From positions 1 through 15,580 of the forward strand of contig VGWZ01000018.1 of the NCBI GenBank assembly GCA_016873595.1: DNA of 15,580 nt. Direction: 5' to 3'. Positions within the stretch are counted from its first letter, which is position 1, and every line of letters begins with the position of its first letter. The notes beneath the pieces are model-generated. The model was given only the letters and a program-made list of their open reading frames with translations, was not told where the DNA came from and did no database searches. A program made the position numbers and the translations under genes. Below, piece after piece: positions 5,993 to 13,867 of this stretch. Source of the DNA: Nitrospira sp. (GTDB taxonomy: Bacteria > Nitrospirota > Thermodesulfovibrionia > Thermodesulfovibrionales > SM23-35).

Positions 5993-8869
5993 CTAAATCA
6001 TACCTAATTTTGACATCATAAACCTTACATTCTCGTATTCTCTCTCTGATGCTTCTTCAAAGGCAGAGTAACGCTTGTATATTGAACTGAGAATTACAGA
6101 GTCTTCAGGGGTTGTGTCCTTCAGTGCTGTGAGTGTCGCCTTTAAAGCAGATCTGTCCTTTTCTGGCATGGTCCTGCTCGTACATATACAGAATCCCGGC
6201 AAATCTCCGGAGGATTTAATGAACTTAAGTCCCTTGTCTTTAAATTTAAGTGCTGCGCTTTCTGTTACCCCACCAGCGTCAAAGCTCCCTTTCAGTACCG
6301 CATTTGCCACTTCATCCTGAGGGCCGAGATATTCATAGTAATGTAAATCTTTCAGGTCTATTCCTGCTTCAAGGAGCATAAACCTCGGTGCTATATAACT
6401 GGACACCGAGTGTGGATCTCCAAAGGCAAATGTATGTCCCCTGATGTCCTCAATTGAGTTTATCTTACTGTCACTCCTCGCGATAATGACAGCATGATGA
6501 TATGCTTTACCTCCTGATAATGCCTTTGCAATAACCTCAACTCCATATTTTTTATGTACCTCTACATATGTGGTGGGCATCAAAAAACAGGCATGTATTA
6601 TGCCTTTCCCGACATCTCTTAATGCACCTTCATAATCAGACCACACTTTCAGTTCAACCTTTTTCCCGAGTTTAGTGGTGAGATATTCAGCGAGTGGAGT
6701 AAAATTTTTAACTGCTTCTACTGGTGAACCAACAGGTTCAACTCCAAACCTTATAACATCAGTACCCACCTCTTCCTTTTCAGATATCTTAAACCGTTCC
6801 ATTTCAGCGGCTACAAGCTCGGTATTCTTCAACAAACCTTTTAATGACCTGCTGATATCAAATGTAATGTTCATGTTATTCTTTGGAATATCTTTTATCT
6901 TTTCTATAGAACTCAATATCTGGGTTAACCCTGATTTCTGTTCATTAATAGCCCTTGCGATCTGTTGACTCTTCTCTGATACGAGTTCTATAGCACCAGA
7001 TATCTGTTTCGTATTTACCTGCTGTTCGCCTGTTGCGGTCTTGACATGACTCGCAACATCCCTCATTTTTTCTGTAGCTCTTGTGATGAGAAGCGCACTC
7101 TTATTCTGCTCCGAGGTTGCTTTAGCAATCTGTTCCACCATATCCTTTACTTTTTCCATTGCCTTTGAAACAAGCTTTGTCCCCTTTACCTGCTCTGCAG
7201 TGGAACGTTCAATAGAAAACGCCATTTCTGACGAACGTGCCGCACTCTCAACAATCTTATTGAGGGCATCTCCTGCTTCCTTCGTTACTTTAAAACCATC
7301 TTCTACAGACCCTAACCCCTCATCCATTGCCTGGACCGCATCCTTCATCTCCTGCTGTACAGCCTGAATAAGAAAAGCGATTTCCTTCGTAGAGAAGGAC
7401 GTCCTCTCTGCAAGACTCTTTATCTCATCTGCAACAACAGAAAACCCCCTGCCGTGTTCGCCTGCCTGTGCAGCGAGTATCGCAGCATTCAGTGCAAGCA
7501 GTGTTGTCTGATCTGTTATATCATCTATAACATTTAAGATTTTACCAATCTCGTCTGACCTTCCACCAAGTTTGTTGATAAAATTAGCTGTTTTCTCCAC
7601 CGATGATTTGATATGCTGCATCCCACCCATTGTTTTCTCTATTGACGCAATCCCGAATGTAACTGCGTCATTTTTAACTTTTTCCGAGAGTTTCGCAGAC
7701 TCCTTTGCATTCAGCTCAACCTCGTTTATCGACGAAGCAATCTCCTCAACCGCGGAAAGGGTCTCTTCTGATTCAGCTGCAAGATCCTTTGTGCTGTCTG
7801 CGACCTGTTTTGTGGCTGCTGACATCTCTTCTATCAGGGCTGATGTAGAATCAACCTCAGATGAAAGTTCCTGTGCATCGTTTGCAACCTGACTTATACT
7901 CGTCACCATCTCTTCCATAGAGGCAGCAGTCCCTTCAGAAGAGGCTGCAAGGGCATTCGTACCTTCTGAAATCTCTGCAATCACCGCATTCATCTCCTCT
8001 ATGGAACTCGAGATATTTGCGATTGCTTCGGACTCAAGCTTTGTACCTTCTGACATCTTCTTGGATTCACTATCTGCCTTTGCAGCAGCAGTTGCAGCAC
8101 GTTTAGAGCCATTCTTCGCCCTCTGAAGAACATTACTGAGAGAACGGAGCGATGAATTAATAGCTTGGCTTAGCCTTCCCATCTCATCCTTTGACTTCAC
8201 ATCAACATTGAATGAAAGGTCACCTTCCTCTAAGGATTTTGCAGCCTTTTCGACAGAATGTATTGGTCTTATTACCAGTCTCCTCAATACGCCCCAGAAG
8301 ACAAAAGTAAACACGGTAATACCACATACAGAGACGATCGTAGTCCATAATATAAAAGTCATGCTCTTCCCATAAATCTTTTCGAGAGACATCGAGACTT
8401 TCACCGCACCTAATATCGCACCTTCCTTGGGATGACACCCTTTGCACGAAGGACCATTTTCGAGTGGCTTATAGAAAATGAGTGATTTCCCGGAACCATA
8501 TGAGAATGGGGCATGTTTGGCAGATAGAGTCTGCATTACAGATGACTCAGCTGCTGGAGAATCTTTTTTAAATGCCTCTCTCCCCTGATTGTTTAATATT
8601 GTAATACTCTCAATACCTTTTACCGTCTTGAGGTCGTCAACAATCGCCCACATTATTTTTGATTTCCTGTCAAACCTCTCAAGCATTGCCCTGTTTATAT
8701 TCATTACGAGGATTGATGCGGTTGTATCCAGATTCTCTTCGGCTGTAGTTAAAAGGTCTTTTCTATTAAAATACGACAAACTGATAACCCAAGCACAGCC
8801 AACCACTAAAACCACTAAAATAAAGCCCATAATCTTTAATTCGAGCCTCTCTCTGATACGCTTCATCAT
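5993..8869 (-). CDS. Methyl-accepting chemoreceptor with periplasmic c-heme motif and C-terminal PhnD-like binding domain
   Basis: 958 residues, far longer than most chemoreceptors. Order: membrane helix 1 (about 12-34), periplasmic sensor (35-168) with a c-type heme motif CKGCH at 142-146, membrane helix 2 (about 169-193) and HAMP (about 194-250). The signalling hairpin spans about 251-690 with its tip near 461-487 (NAAILAAQAGE, GRGFSVVADE). A PhnD-like periplasmic-binding fold (about 704-950) follows, with NFTPLAEYL, HACFLMPTTYV and FAFGDPHSVSSY. By topology this last domain is cytoplasmic, which is odd for the family. Methylation-type Glu pairs lie at 291, 319, 347 and 375, matched by EQ pairs at 559, 587, 615 and 643, all 28 residues apart. 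Relative to E. coli Tsr, L465 and Q468 replace E385 and R388. There is no CheR-binding pentapeptide. AAGGAGG (8874-8880) precedes two adjacent ATGs; the second (8866) has the better spacing. Confidence 0.93.
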   Translation of the reverse strand: MMKRIRERLELKIMGFILVVLVVGCAWVISLSYFNRKDLLTTAEENLDTTASILVMNINRAMLERFDRKSKIMWAIVDDLKTVKGIESITILNNQGREAFKKDSPAAESSVMQTLSAKHAPFSYGSGKSLIFYKPLENGPSCKGCHPKEGAILGAVKVSMSLEKIYGKSMTFILWTTIVSVCGITVFTFVFWGVLRRLVIRPIHSVEKAAKSLEEGDLSFNVDVKSKDEMGRLSQAINSSLRSLSNVLQRAKNGSKRAATAAAKADSESKKMSEGTKLESEAIANISSSIEEMNAVIAEISEGTNALAASSEGTAASMEEMVTSISQVANDAQELSSEVDSTSALIEEMSAATKQVADSTKDLAAESEETLSAVEEIASSINEVELNAKESAKLSEKVKNDAVTFGIASIEKTMGGMQHIKSSVEKTANFINKLGGRSDEIGKILNVIDDITDQTTLLALNAAILAAQAGEHGRGFSVVADEIKSLAERTSFSTKEIAFLIQAVQQEMKDAVQAMDEGLGSVEDGFKVTKEAGDALNKIVESAARSSEMAFSIERSTAEQVKGTKLVSKAMEKVKDMVEQIAKATSEQNKSALLITRATEKMRDVASHVKTATGEQQVNTKQISGAIELVSEKSQQIARAINEQKSGLTQILSSIEKIKDIPKNNMNITFDISRSLKGLLKNTELVAAEMERFKISEKEEVGTDVIRFGVEPVGSPVEAVKNFTPLAEYLTTKLGKKVELKVWSDYEGALRDVGKGIIHACFLMPTTYVEVHKKYGVEVIAKALSGGKAYHHAVIIARSDSKINSIEDIRGHTFAFGDPHSVSSYIAPRFMLLEAGIDLKDLHYYEYLGPQDEVANAVLKGSFDAGGVTESAALKFKDKGLKFIKSSGDLPGFCICTSRTMPEKDRSALKATLTALKDTTPEDSVILSSIYKRYSAFEEASEREYENVRFMMSKLGMI

Positions 8870-8884
8870 AAAACCTCCTTTTTA

Positions 8885-9583
8885 TTACTTATCACTATTC
8901 AATACTATCTTTATTGCTTCTTCCATATGTATGATTGAGATAAAACGTTTGTCTAATATGACAACTCCTTCGATGAACTTAAGTTCACTCTCTGTAAGAT
9001 GGGAGGGTGGCGGTATAATTTCAGACTCTGAAAAACGCACAACACTAATCACTTTATCTATTGCTGCACCAATTGGGCCCTGGGGACCTTTGATGATCAG
9101 TATCTTTCCCTTGCTGTTCATATCAGTAGGCTCGCCTTTGAGAGACAGTCTCTGTTTGAGGTCTATCACCGGGATAATCTTACCCCTGAGAGAAGTGATT
9201 CCCAGCACATAGGAAGGCAGCTTTGGAACTCTTGTTATTCTTTGGGATCTGAGTATCTCCTCAACTTGAGATACCCTGAAGGCAAATTCTTCATTTAAAA
9301 GACTGAAGGTGAGTATCTCAATAATAGTATCAGTTTTTTCTTCGTGAGACTTACCTCCTGTTTCTTTTGTCTTGGGTTTTTCAATCTGAACTTCTTTCTT
9401 TTTTTCTAACGGGATTGATTTGACTGTTTCAGTTTCATGCGTTACTTCAGCTTCGGATAGTGTCTCATCAGGCTTTATGCCCGTTCCTTGAAGGTCTTCT
9501 GCTTTTTGACTGCTGACTTTTAACTGTTTACTGTCAGTTTCCTTTATCTCTTTCTGCTTTTTTCTAATTCTCGCGATATCCAT
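8885..9583 (-). CDS. CheW-domain protein with long charged N-terminal extension
   Basis: 232 residues. Residues about 86-228 are a CheW domain: ILTFSLLNEEFAFRVSQVEEIL, then LGITSLRGKIIPVIDLKQRL, GAAIDKVISVVRF and a closing helix. Residues 1 to about 85 are rich in K, E, T, S and Q with almost no large hydrophobics and are predicted to be disordered or loosely helical; they begin with a basic stretch (RIRKKQK). No signal peptide or membrane helix is present. It should bind CheA or receptor tips as a second coupling protein, with the extension free to contact another partner. The start lies 20 nt inside the AAA+ ATPase gene, suggesting coupled translation and a possible physical partnership. 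The receptor gene begins 15 nt downstream of its stop. Whether it is a true coupler or an array-placement adaptor cannot be told from sequence. Confidence 0.9.
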   Translation of the reverse strand: MDIARIRKKQKEIKETDSKQLKVSSQKAEDLQGTGIKPDETLSEAEVTHETETVKSIPLEKKKEVQIEKPKTKETGGKSHEEKTDTIIEILTFSLLNEEFAFRVSQVEEILRSQRITRVPKLPSYVLGITSLRGKIIPVIDLKQRLSLKGEPTDMNSKGKILIIKGPQGPIGAAIDKVISVVRFSESEIIPPPSHLTESELKFIEGVVILDKRFISIIHMEEAIKIVLNSDK

Positions 9584-10382
9584 TCAACCCCAGCTCCCTT
9601 GCTGCGTCATCTATAAGAGATTCATCTATAATTCGCAACCCTCTGCCAAATCCTTCAAGAAGTGCAGAAGTGGCAAGACTATTGATAACCCTTGGTATGC
9701 CGCCTGAGCACTTGTAAAGCCTCTTGATTGCTCCATCCGTAAACAGAGAGTCCTCCATTCCTGCAACCTTTAGTCTGTACTCAACATATCCTTTTATCTC
9801 GCTTTCAGCTATAGGTCCGAGATGATAAAAAAGCCCTATTCGTTGCCTTAACGGAAGATGTATCTTATGATTCAACCTTCTCCGCAGGTCTGTCTGGCCA
9901 ACGAGTATAAGACTGAGGAGGTTTGTATCATCAAGCTGAAAATTAGTAAGAAGTCTTATTTCCTCAAAGGTGCTCTTGTTAGGGATGAGTTGCGCTTCAT
10001 CAATGATGATTACAGGTGATATACCTGCTTCATAGTCTTTGTAGACCCTTTCATAAATGGCGTCAAGGAGGTTATCCTTATAATTATAAGGGACATCGAT
10101 ATCAAAACGTTTTGCAACTGTCCTTAAAAATTGAGAAGGGGTAAGCCTTGGATTTATGATCACTATAGTCCTGTATTTCTCGCCAAGGGAATCCATCAGT
10201 GCTCTTGTGAGTGTTGTCTTCCCGCTCCCGACCTCTCCTGTAAGCAAGATCAGTTCTTTCTCTTCAACAGCGTATTGTAGTCTCGCAAGTGCCTCTTCAT
10301 GGTTCTTACTCAGAAAAAGGAATTTAGGGTCTGGTGTTTTACTAAAAGGTTTCTGCTTCAGGCCGTAGAATGTCTCAAACAT
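9564..10382 (-). CDS. ExeA/MshM-type AAA+ ATPase inserted in the che operon
   Basis: 272 residues. The opening (YGLKQKPFSKTPDPKFLFLS) is the signature of the GspA/ExeA/MshM ATPase group. Walker A is GEVGSGKT (49-56), Walker B VIIIDEAQ (124-131), sensor-1-like VGQ (161-163), and arginines R179 and R181 lie in the likely finger region. A winged-helix-like C-terminal part (about 190-265) contains GGIPRVIN. Known relatives help assemble type II secretion, MSHA pili or exopolysaccharide machines. Unlike full-length ExeA it has no membrane helix and no peptidoglycan-binding domain, so it is soluble. It overlaps cheA by 8 nt (ATGTTTGA) and the extended cheW by 20 nt, so it is an integral operon member. 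An array-positioning or pilus-linked role is inference only. Confidence 0.9.
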   Translation of the reverse strand: MFETFYGLKQKPFSKTPDPKFLFLSKNHEEALARLQYAVEEKELILLTGEVGSGKTTLTRALMDSLGEKYRTIVIINPRLTPSQFLRTVAKRFDIDVPYNYKDNLLDAIYERVYKDYEAGISPVIIIDEAQLIPNKSTFEEIRLLTNFQLDDTNLLSLILVGQTDLRRRLNHKIHLPLRQRIGLFYHLGPIAESEIKGYVEYRLKVAGMEDSLFTDGAIKRLYKCSGGIPRVINSLATSALLEGFGRGLRIIDESLIDDAARELGLNGYREN

Positions 10383-12333
10383 TCGACACCACTCTCTGTT
10401 TTGTAACGGATTCTATAAAGGACTCAACGTCAAGGACAAGTATGACTTCATGTCTTCCAATCTCTGCTGCGCCTGAAAAACCACTTAAGCCTCTTAAATA
10501 ATCACCCAGCGATTTTAAGACAATCTCATATTGTCCCATCAACTCATCCACAAGGAGACCCAGTCTCTTCTCGCCAAATCCTACAACAACTGCAAACGAT
10601 CTGTCCTTCTTATCGGTTTCGAGATTGAGCATCTTCCCGACACTAAGCATTGGAAGCATTTCTCCTCTGAGGTAATATACTTCCTTCCACTCTATTGTCT
10701 GAATATCCTTATGCTTTATTGAAAGGGTCTCAGATATCGAGGTGAGCGGTACCGCAAATCTCCCTTGACCAACTCTCACGATAAGAGCCTTAATAATCGT
10801 GACGGTAGACGGGAGAGTGAGTGTAAAGGTTGTCCCTTCATCTTTTTCCGTGTGAACCTCTATATATCCACCCAGCAGAGAAAGTTTTTCCTTCACAACA
10901 TCTATACCCACACCTCTTCCAGACATCTCACTCACCGCCTCTTTTGTACTGAAACCCGGGATGAAGATAAAATCAATAACCTCACTTTCTCCAAGTTCAA
11001 CATCAGGTTCAAGAAGCCCCTTTTCAATAGCCTTCTTCCTGACCTTTTCAATATCTATTCCTCTCCCATCATCTGTCACTTCAATCACAATATGACTTCC
11101 CTTCTGGAATGCCTTCAGCACAACGTTGCCACGCTCTTTTTTCCCCTTTGATATCCGCTCTTCAACTGGTTCTATTCCATGGTCGATCGAATTTCTCACA
11201 AGGTGCATGAGTGGATCAACGATTTCCTCAGCGAGATGTTTATCAAGCTCTGTATCTTCACCATACATCTCAAGGTCAATTTCCTTTCCTGTCTCCTTTG
11301 AGTAACGTCTGATTACCTGTGCAAGTCTTGAGAATATCTGGCCTACTGGAACCATCCTTATCTCAAGAACCTGATCCTGCAACTCAGTAAGTCTTCTTTC
11401 GAGTGTCTGAGAAATCTTGTGGACATCAAGTACTAATGTAGAGTGGCCATAGGTCGTGGTCATCTCTGATCCAATCCTCTTTATCGCACCTTTTGCAAGG
11501 GTAAGTTCGCCTATCGTGTTCAGTATCCTGTCAAGCTTATCTATATCAACCCTTACCGTACTCGTGATGCTCCTGAGAGAGGATTCCTGTGATTTCTCTG
11601 GTTGAGGCTCTCCCTGCTTGAACGGCACCAATACTTCTATCTCATGCTTCATCTCTTCTTTCAATTCATTCAACTGTTTCCCTGCGGCAAACATAAGATT
11701 AAACCCTATAGATCCTTCAGGTACTGCTGCGGATGTGGGGAGTGTTGATATAAGTTCCCCTTTTGTCTTTATCATTTTTGTGAGCTTGTCAAGAGACGTA
11801 TCAAAGGTAGCAAGATCAAATACCGCTTTTAATAGATAGATGCCTTTTCCACCTTTTATATTCGCCTTAAGCCTGACTTCCTCATATTCTGAAAGTACTT
11901 TTGTTATTGACTCGTCTATCATATCTTCAATGCCCGGCCCATGGACCTGACCCTTCTTTGATTTCCGGAAGGATTCTATTTGCTTTATATGCTCTGTGAC
12001 ATCCTGTTCTTTTTCGTCCCTGAACAAATCAACAACAGATCTCAGTATATCAAGGTTTTTAAAGAGGAACTGTATCACCTCATCAGTTACCTCTATCTTT
12101 CCAAGTCTTATCTCATCTAACAAAGATTCAAGGGCATGACTGAACTGCGATAATCCCTTATGTCCGAAAAGTCCTGAAAGTCCTTTAATAGTATGCATTG
12201 AACGGAAAAGTGCATTGACATCGTCAGGATTTAAGGCTGTCTTATACGTTTCCTGAATCTCAAGCATCAACTGCTGGGATTCGAACAGGAGTTCCTCTGC
12301 CTCTGCAATGAATTCCTTTTTAGATGCATTCAT
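10375..12333 (-). CDS. cheA: CheA, chemotaxis sensor histidine kinase
   Basis: 652 residues. P1/HPt (about 1-110) carries the phospho-accepting H47 in MHTIKG. A charged linker follows, then a middle domain (about 150-238: YLLKAVFDLATFD, KTKGELISTLP) at the P2 position that resembles the P2-like module of deltaproteobacterial CheAs rather than E. coli P2. P3 dimerisation (about 258-335) contains IGELTLAKG. The P4 ATPase has N381 in HLVRNSIDHG, the G1 box DDGRGI (421-426), GRGVG (472-476) and TTFTLTLP (501-508). The P5 CheW-like domain runs from about 512 to 640. There is no fused receiver. It autophosphorylates and passes phosphate to CheY and CheB. The ATG overlaps the preceding receiver stop (ATGA). 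All catalytic motifs are intact. Confidence 0.97.
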   Translation of the reverse strand: MNASKKEFIAEAEELLFESQQLMLEIQETYKTALNPDDVNALFRSMHTIKGLSGLFGHKGLSQFSHALESLLDEIRLGKIEVTDEVIQFLFKNLDILRSVVDLFRDEKEQDVTEHIKQIESFRKSKKGQVHGPGIEDMIDESITKVLSEYEEVRLKANIKGGKGIYLLKAVFDLATFDTSLDKLTKMIKTKGELISTLPTSAAVPEGSIGFNLMFAAGKQLNELKEEMKHEIEVLVPFKQGEPQPEKSQESSLRSITSTVRVDIDKLDRILNTIGELTLAKGAIKRIGSEMTTTYGHSTLVLDVHKISQTLERRLTELQDQVLEIRMVPVGQIFSRLAQVIRRYSKETGKEIDLEMYGEDTELDKHLAEEIVDPLMHLVRNSIDHGIEPVEERISKGKKERGNVVLKAFQKGSHIVIEVTDDGRGIDIEKVRKKAIEKGLLEPDVELGESEVIDFIFIPGFSTKEAVSEMSGRGVGIDVVKEKLSLLGGYIEVHTEKDEGTTFTLTLPSTVTIIKALIVRVGQGRFAVPLTSISETLSIKHKDIQTIEWKEVYYLRGEMLPMLSVGKMLNLETDKKDRSFAVVVGFGEKRLGLLVDELMGQYEIVLKSLGDYLRGLSGFSGAAEIGRHEVILVLDVESFIESVTKQRVVSNV

Positions 12334-12704
12334 ATCTGGAGTTCCTTTTTTATTACTTCCTGTAGTTCATCTGCTTTGAATGGCTTTGTAATATATGCAG
12401 TGGCACCCAATGCCATTCCCCTCTTCCTGTCCTCCTCGCTCCTCTCCGTGGTAACGATTATTAAAGGGATGTGGCTGTATCGCTGATTATTTTTCAGAAA
12501 GTTCATCAGCTCAAGGCCGTTGATATCAGGCATATTGATATCGGTTATGACAAGGTCGAATTCCTGTGTGGGAAGGAGTTTTAGTGCCTCAAAACCAGAA
12601 CTCGCTTCGACTGTGTTAAAGTCTCCCATCTCATCTATCACAGCCCTGATGAGTGCCCTCGTTGTTGCTGAATCCTCAACAAGCAAAATGGATTTACTAT
12701 ACAT
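12330..12704 (-). CDS. cheY: CheY-like single-domain response regulator (promoter-proximal copy)
   Basis: A stand-alone receiver of 124 residues if it starts at the second in-frame ATG (12704, MYSKSILLVEDS). Using that start, E10-D11 form the acidic pocket, D55 is the phospho-acceptor (ITDINMP), a TT pair ends beta-4 and the conserved Lys is in ITKPF. I prefer this start because GGAGAGAG lies at ideal spacing before it, and the receiver begins four residues later as in most CheY proteins. The upstream ATG at 12716 adds MERE and has only a poor AGG site. It stands between the PATAN-GAF gene (gap about 50 nt) and cheA (ATGA overlap). It is paralogous to the last gene in the operon, so the system has two CheY outputs. 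Confidence 0.94.
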   Translation of the reverse strand: MYSKSILLVEDSATTRALIRAVIDEMGDFNTVEASSGFEALKLLPTQEFDLVITDINMPDINGLELMNFLKNNQRYSHIPLIIVTTERSEEDRKRGMALGATAYITKPFKADELQEVIKKELQI

Positions 12705-12714
12705 TTCTCTCTCC
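12705..12714 (-). promoter_or_regulatory. Ribosome binding site that decides the CheY start
   Basis: On the minus strand GGAG at 12714-12711 is followed by six purine-rich bases and the ATG at 12704-12702. The upstream ATG at 12716 would place this site inside the coding region and relies on a weak AGG two bases before it. The downstream ATG is therefore the better start. Confidence 0.6.
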
Positions 12715-12754
12715 ATTGCCTAACAAATTCTAATCAATATAACGAAAAAAATCA

Positions 12755-13867
12755 TCATAATTTGGTCTTTTTCTCCATCTCCTGAAGTTTTCCATGAAGT
12801 AATGATTTCTCGATCGCAAGTCCTGCCTGATCTATAAATATCTCAAGTCCCTCTGTCTCTCTCATCTTTTCTCCTGTTGTCAGGTTATCACAGTAGAGAA
12901 GTGCAAAAACGTTTCCTTCTGTGACAATAGGAAAAAGGACAGCCTCATGAGGCCACCCTCCGCCAATCTCTTTCATCAAAGCCTCTGTCACGTTGTCCTT
13001 CTCCATGCTGCCTTTATAAGGTCGTTTCTCCATGACAATCTTCTTTAAAAAACTACTTTCTTCAAAAGGGAGCATTATCTCTCTTATTTTGTCATCAGGC
13101 CTTTCAATATCAAGACCAAACTGACCAGAACCCACCATTTTCTTGTTTTCTACCATAAAGAGAATCCCTCTCTCAAAAATATCGCTTGCAAATCTCAGTA
13201 TAAGAAGTGTGATCTCTGAAGCCGATTCTGGAAACCTTAACTCCTGTGTCAACGCCCTGAGAGCTGAAATATCACGCCTTTCTGTTAAATGATGAGACTC
13301 CCAGCCTTCATCCGACTCGCCCTCTTCTTTCTTATCTCCTGTAATCTCGCTTACAGAAACAAAAGATTCATCGTATACCCTGGCACCTTCCATGAGAAGA
13401 TATTCAGGACTTATACCTTTTGAAAGCTCCCATCCAAGGTCAGAGAGATTCACTTTACCTTGTGGATTCAGGTCGTCAAGTTCAAACTGGAAATCGCCAT
13501 CCTGCCACTGGAGTAGCTTGTAGACAACCCTCTCCACCCTCTTTTTTGTTATCTTTTCAAGGGAATCTTTGCTAAGAGAACCAAACTCATACAATATTTC
13601 AGGTATAGACTTTGTGGGGAGATTTTTTCTTACCTCTGATGCTAAATAAAAAATCGTGTTTTTCACCATTCCTGCACTCAGAAGGTCTTCGCCAAGGGTT
13701 CTGTCAAGGTTATCTGTCTCAGCCCTGACAACAAGTCCGTTTTTAAACACAATCAGTGCATTGCCACTGCTGCCCTTCAGAATAAGTGTGCCTGTCTTCC
13801 TGCCTACGCTGAGTATCTGGAACATATCAGACAGGGAAAGGTCTTCAAGCCTGCCTACAAGACTCAT
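12755..13867 (-). CDS. PATAN (DUF4388) plus GAF-like domain protein
   Basis: 370 residues. The N-terminus (about 1-135) matches the PATAN/DUF4388 pattern: SLVGRLEDLSLSDMFQILS, RKTGTLILKG, a segment IVFKNGLVVRAE, and a terminal WQDGDFQFEL. The family is named after the N-terminal part of cyanobacterial PatA and is common in regulators with receiver domains. A charged linker (about 175-205) leads to a GAF-like domain (about 210-362: ITLLILRFASDIFERGILFMV, HEAVLFPIVTEGNVFALLYCDN, FIDQAGLAIEKSLL). No membrane segment is seen. It has no clear ribosome site; its ATG overlaps the glgC stop (ATGA), so translation is likely coupled to glgC. It lies directly before a cheY gene. A function as signal-input or scaffold partner of that CheY is inferred, not shown. 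Confidence 0.88.
   Translation of the reverse strand: MSLVGRLEDLSLSDMFQILSVGRKTGTLILKGSSGNALIVFKNGLVVRAETDNLDRTLGEDLLSAGMVKNTIFYLASEVRKNLPTKSIPEILYEFGSLSKDSLEKITKKRVERVVYKLLQWQDGDFQFELDDLNPQGKVNLSDLGWELSKGISPEYLLMEGARVYDESFVSVSEITGDKKEEGESDEGWESHHLTERRDISALRALTQELRFPESASEITLLILRFASDIFERGILFMVENKKMVGSGQFGLDIERPDDKIREIMLPFEESSFLKKIVMEKRPYKGSMEKDNVTEALMKEIGGGWPHEAVLFPIVTEGNVFALLYCDNLTTGEKMRETEGLEIFIDQAGLAIEKSLLHGKLQEMEKKTKL

Noticed and set aside
8589..9212. Plus-strand open frame of 207 codons
   Set aside because: It lies antisense across the receptor start and the extended CheW, both strongly supported by family motifs. Its translation is low-complexity and matches no domain.
9564..10382. Transposition helper ATPase (TniB/IstB-like) marking a mobile element
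   Set aside because: The ATPase has the N-terminal signature of the GspA/ExeA group, sits in overlapping operon context, and no transposase or terminal repeats flank it.
12717..12754. Internal promoter before the first cheY
   Set aside because: A TTATAT-like box is present in the gap, but no matching -35 sits at proper spacing and the sequence is simply AT-rich.
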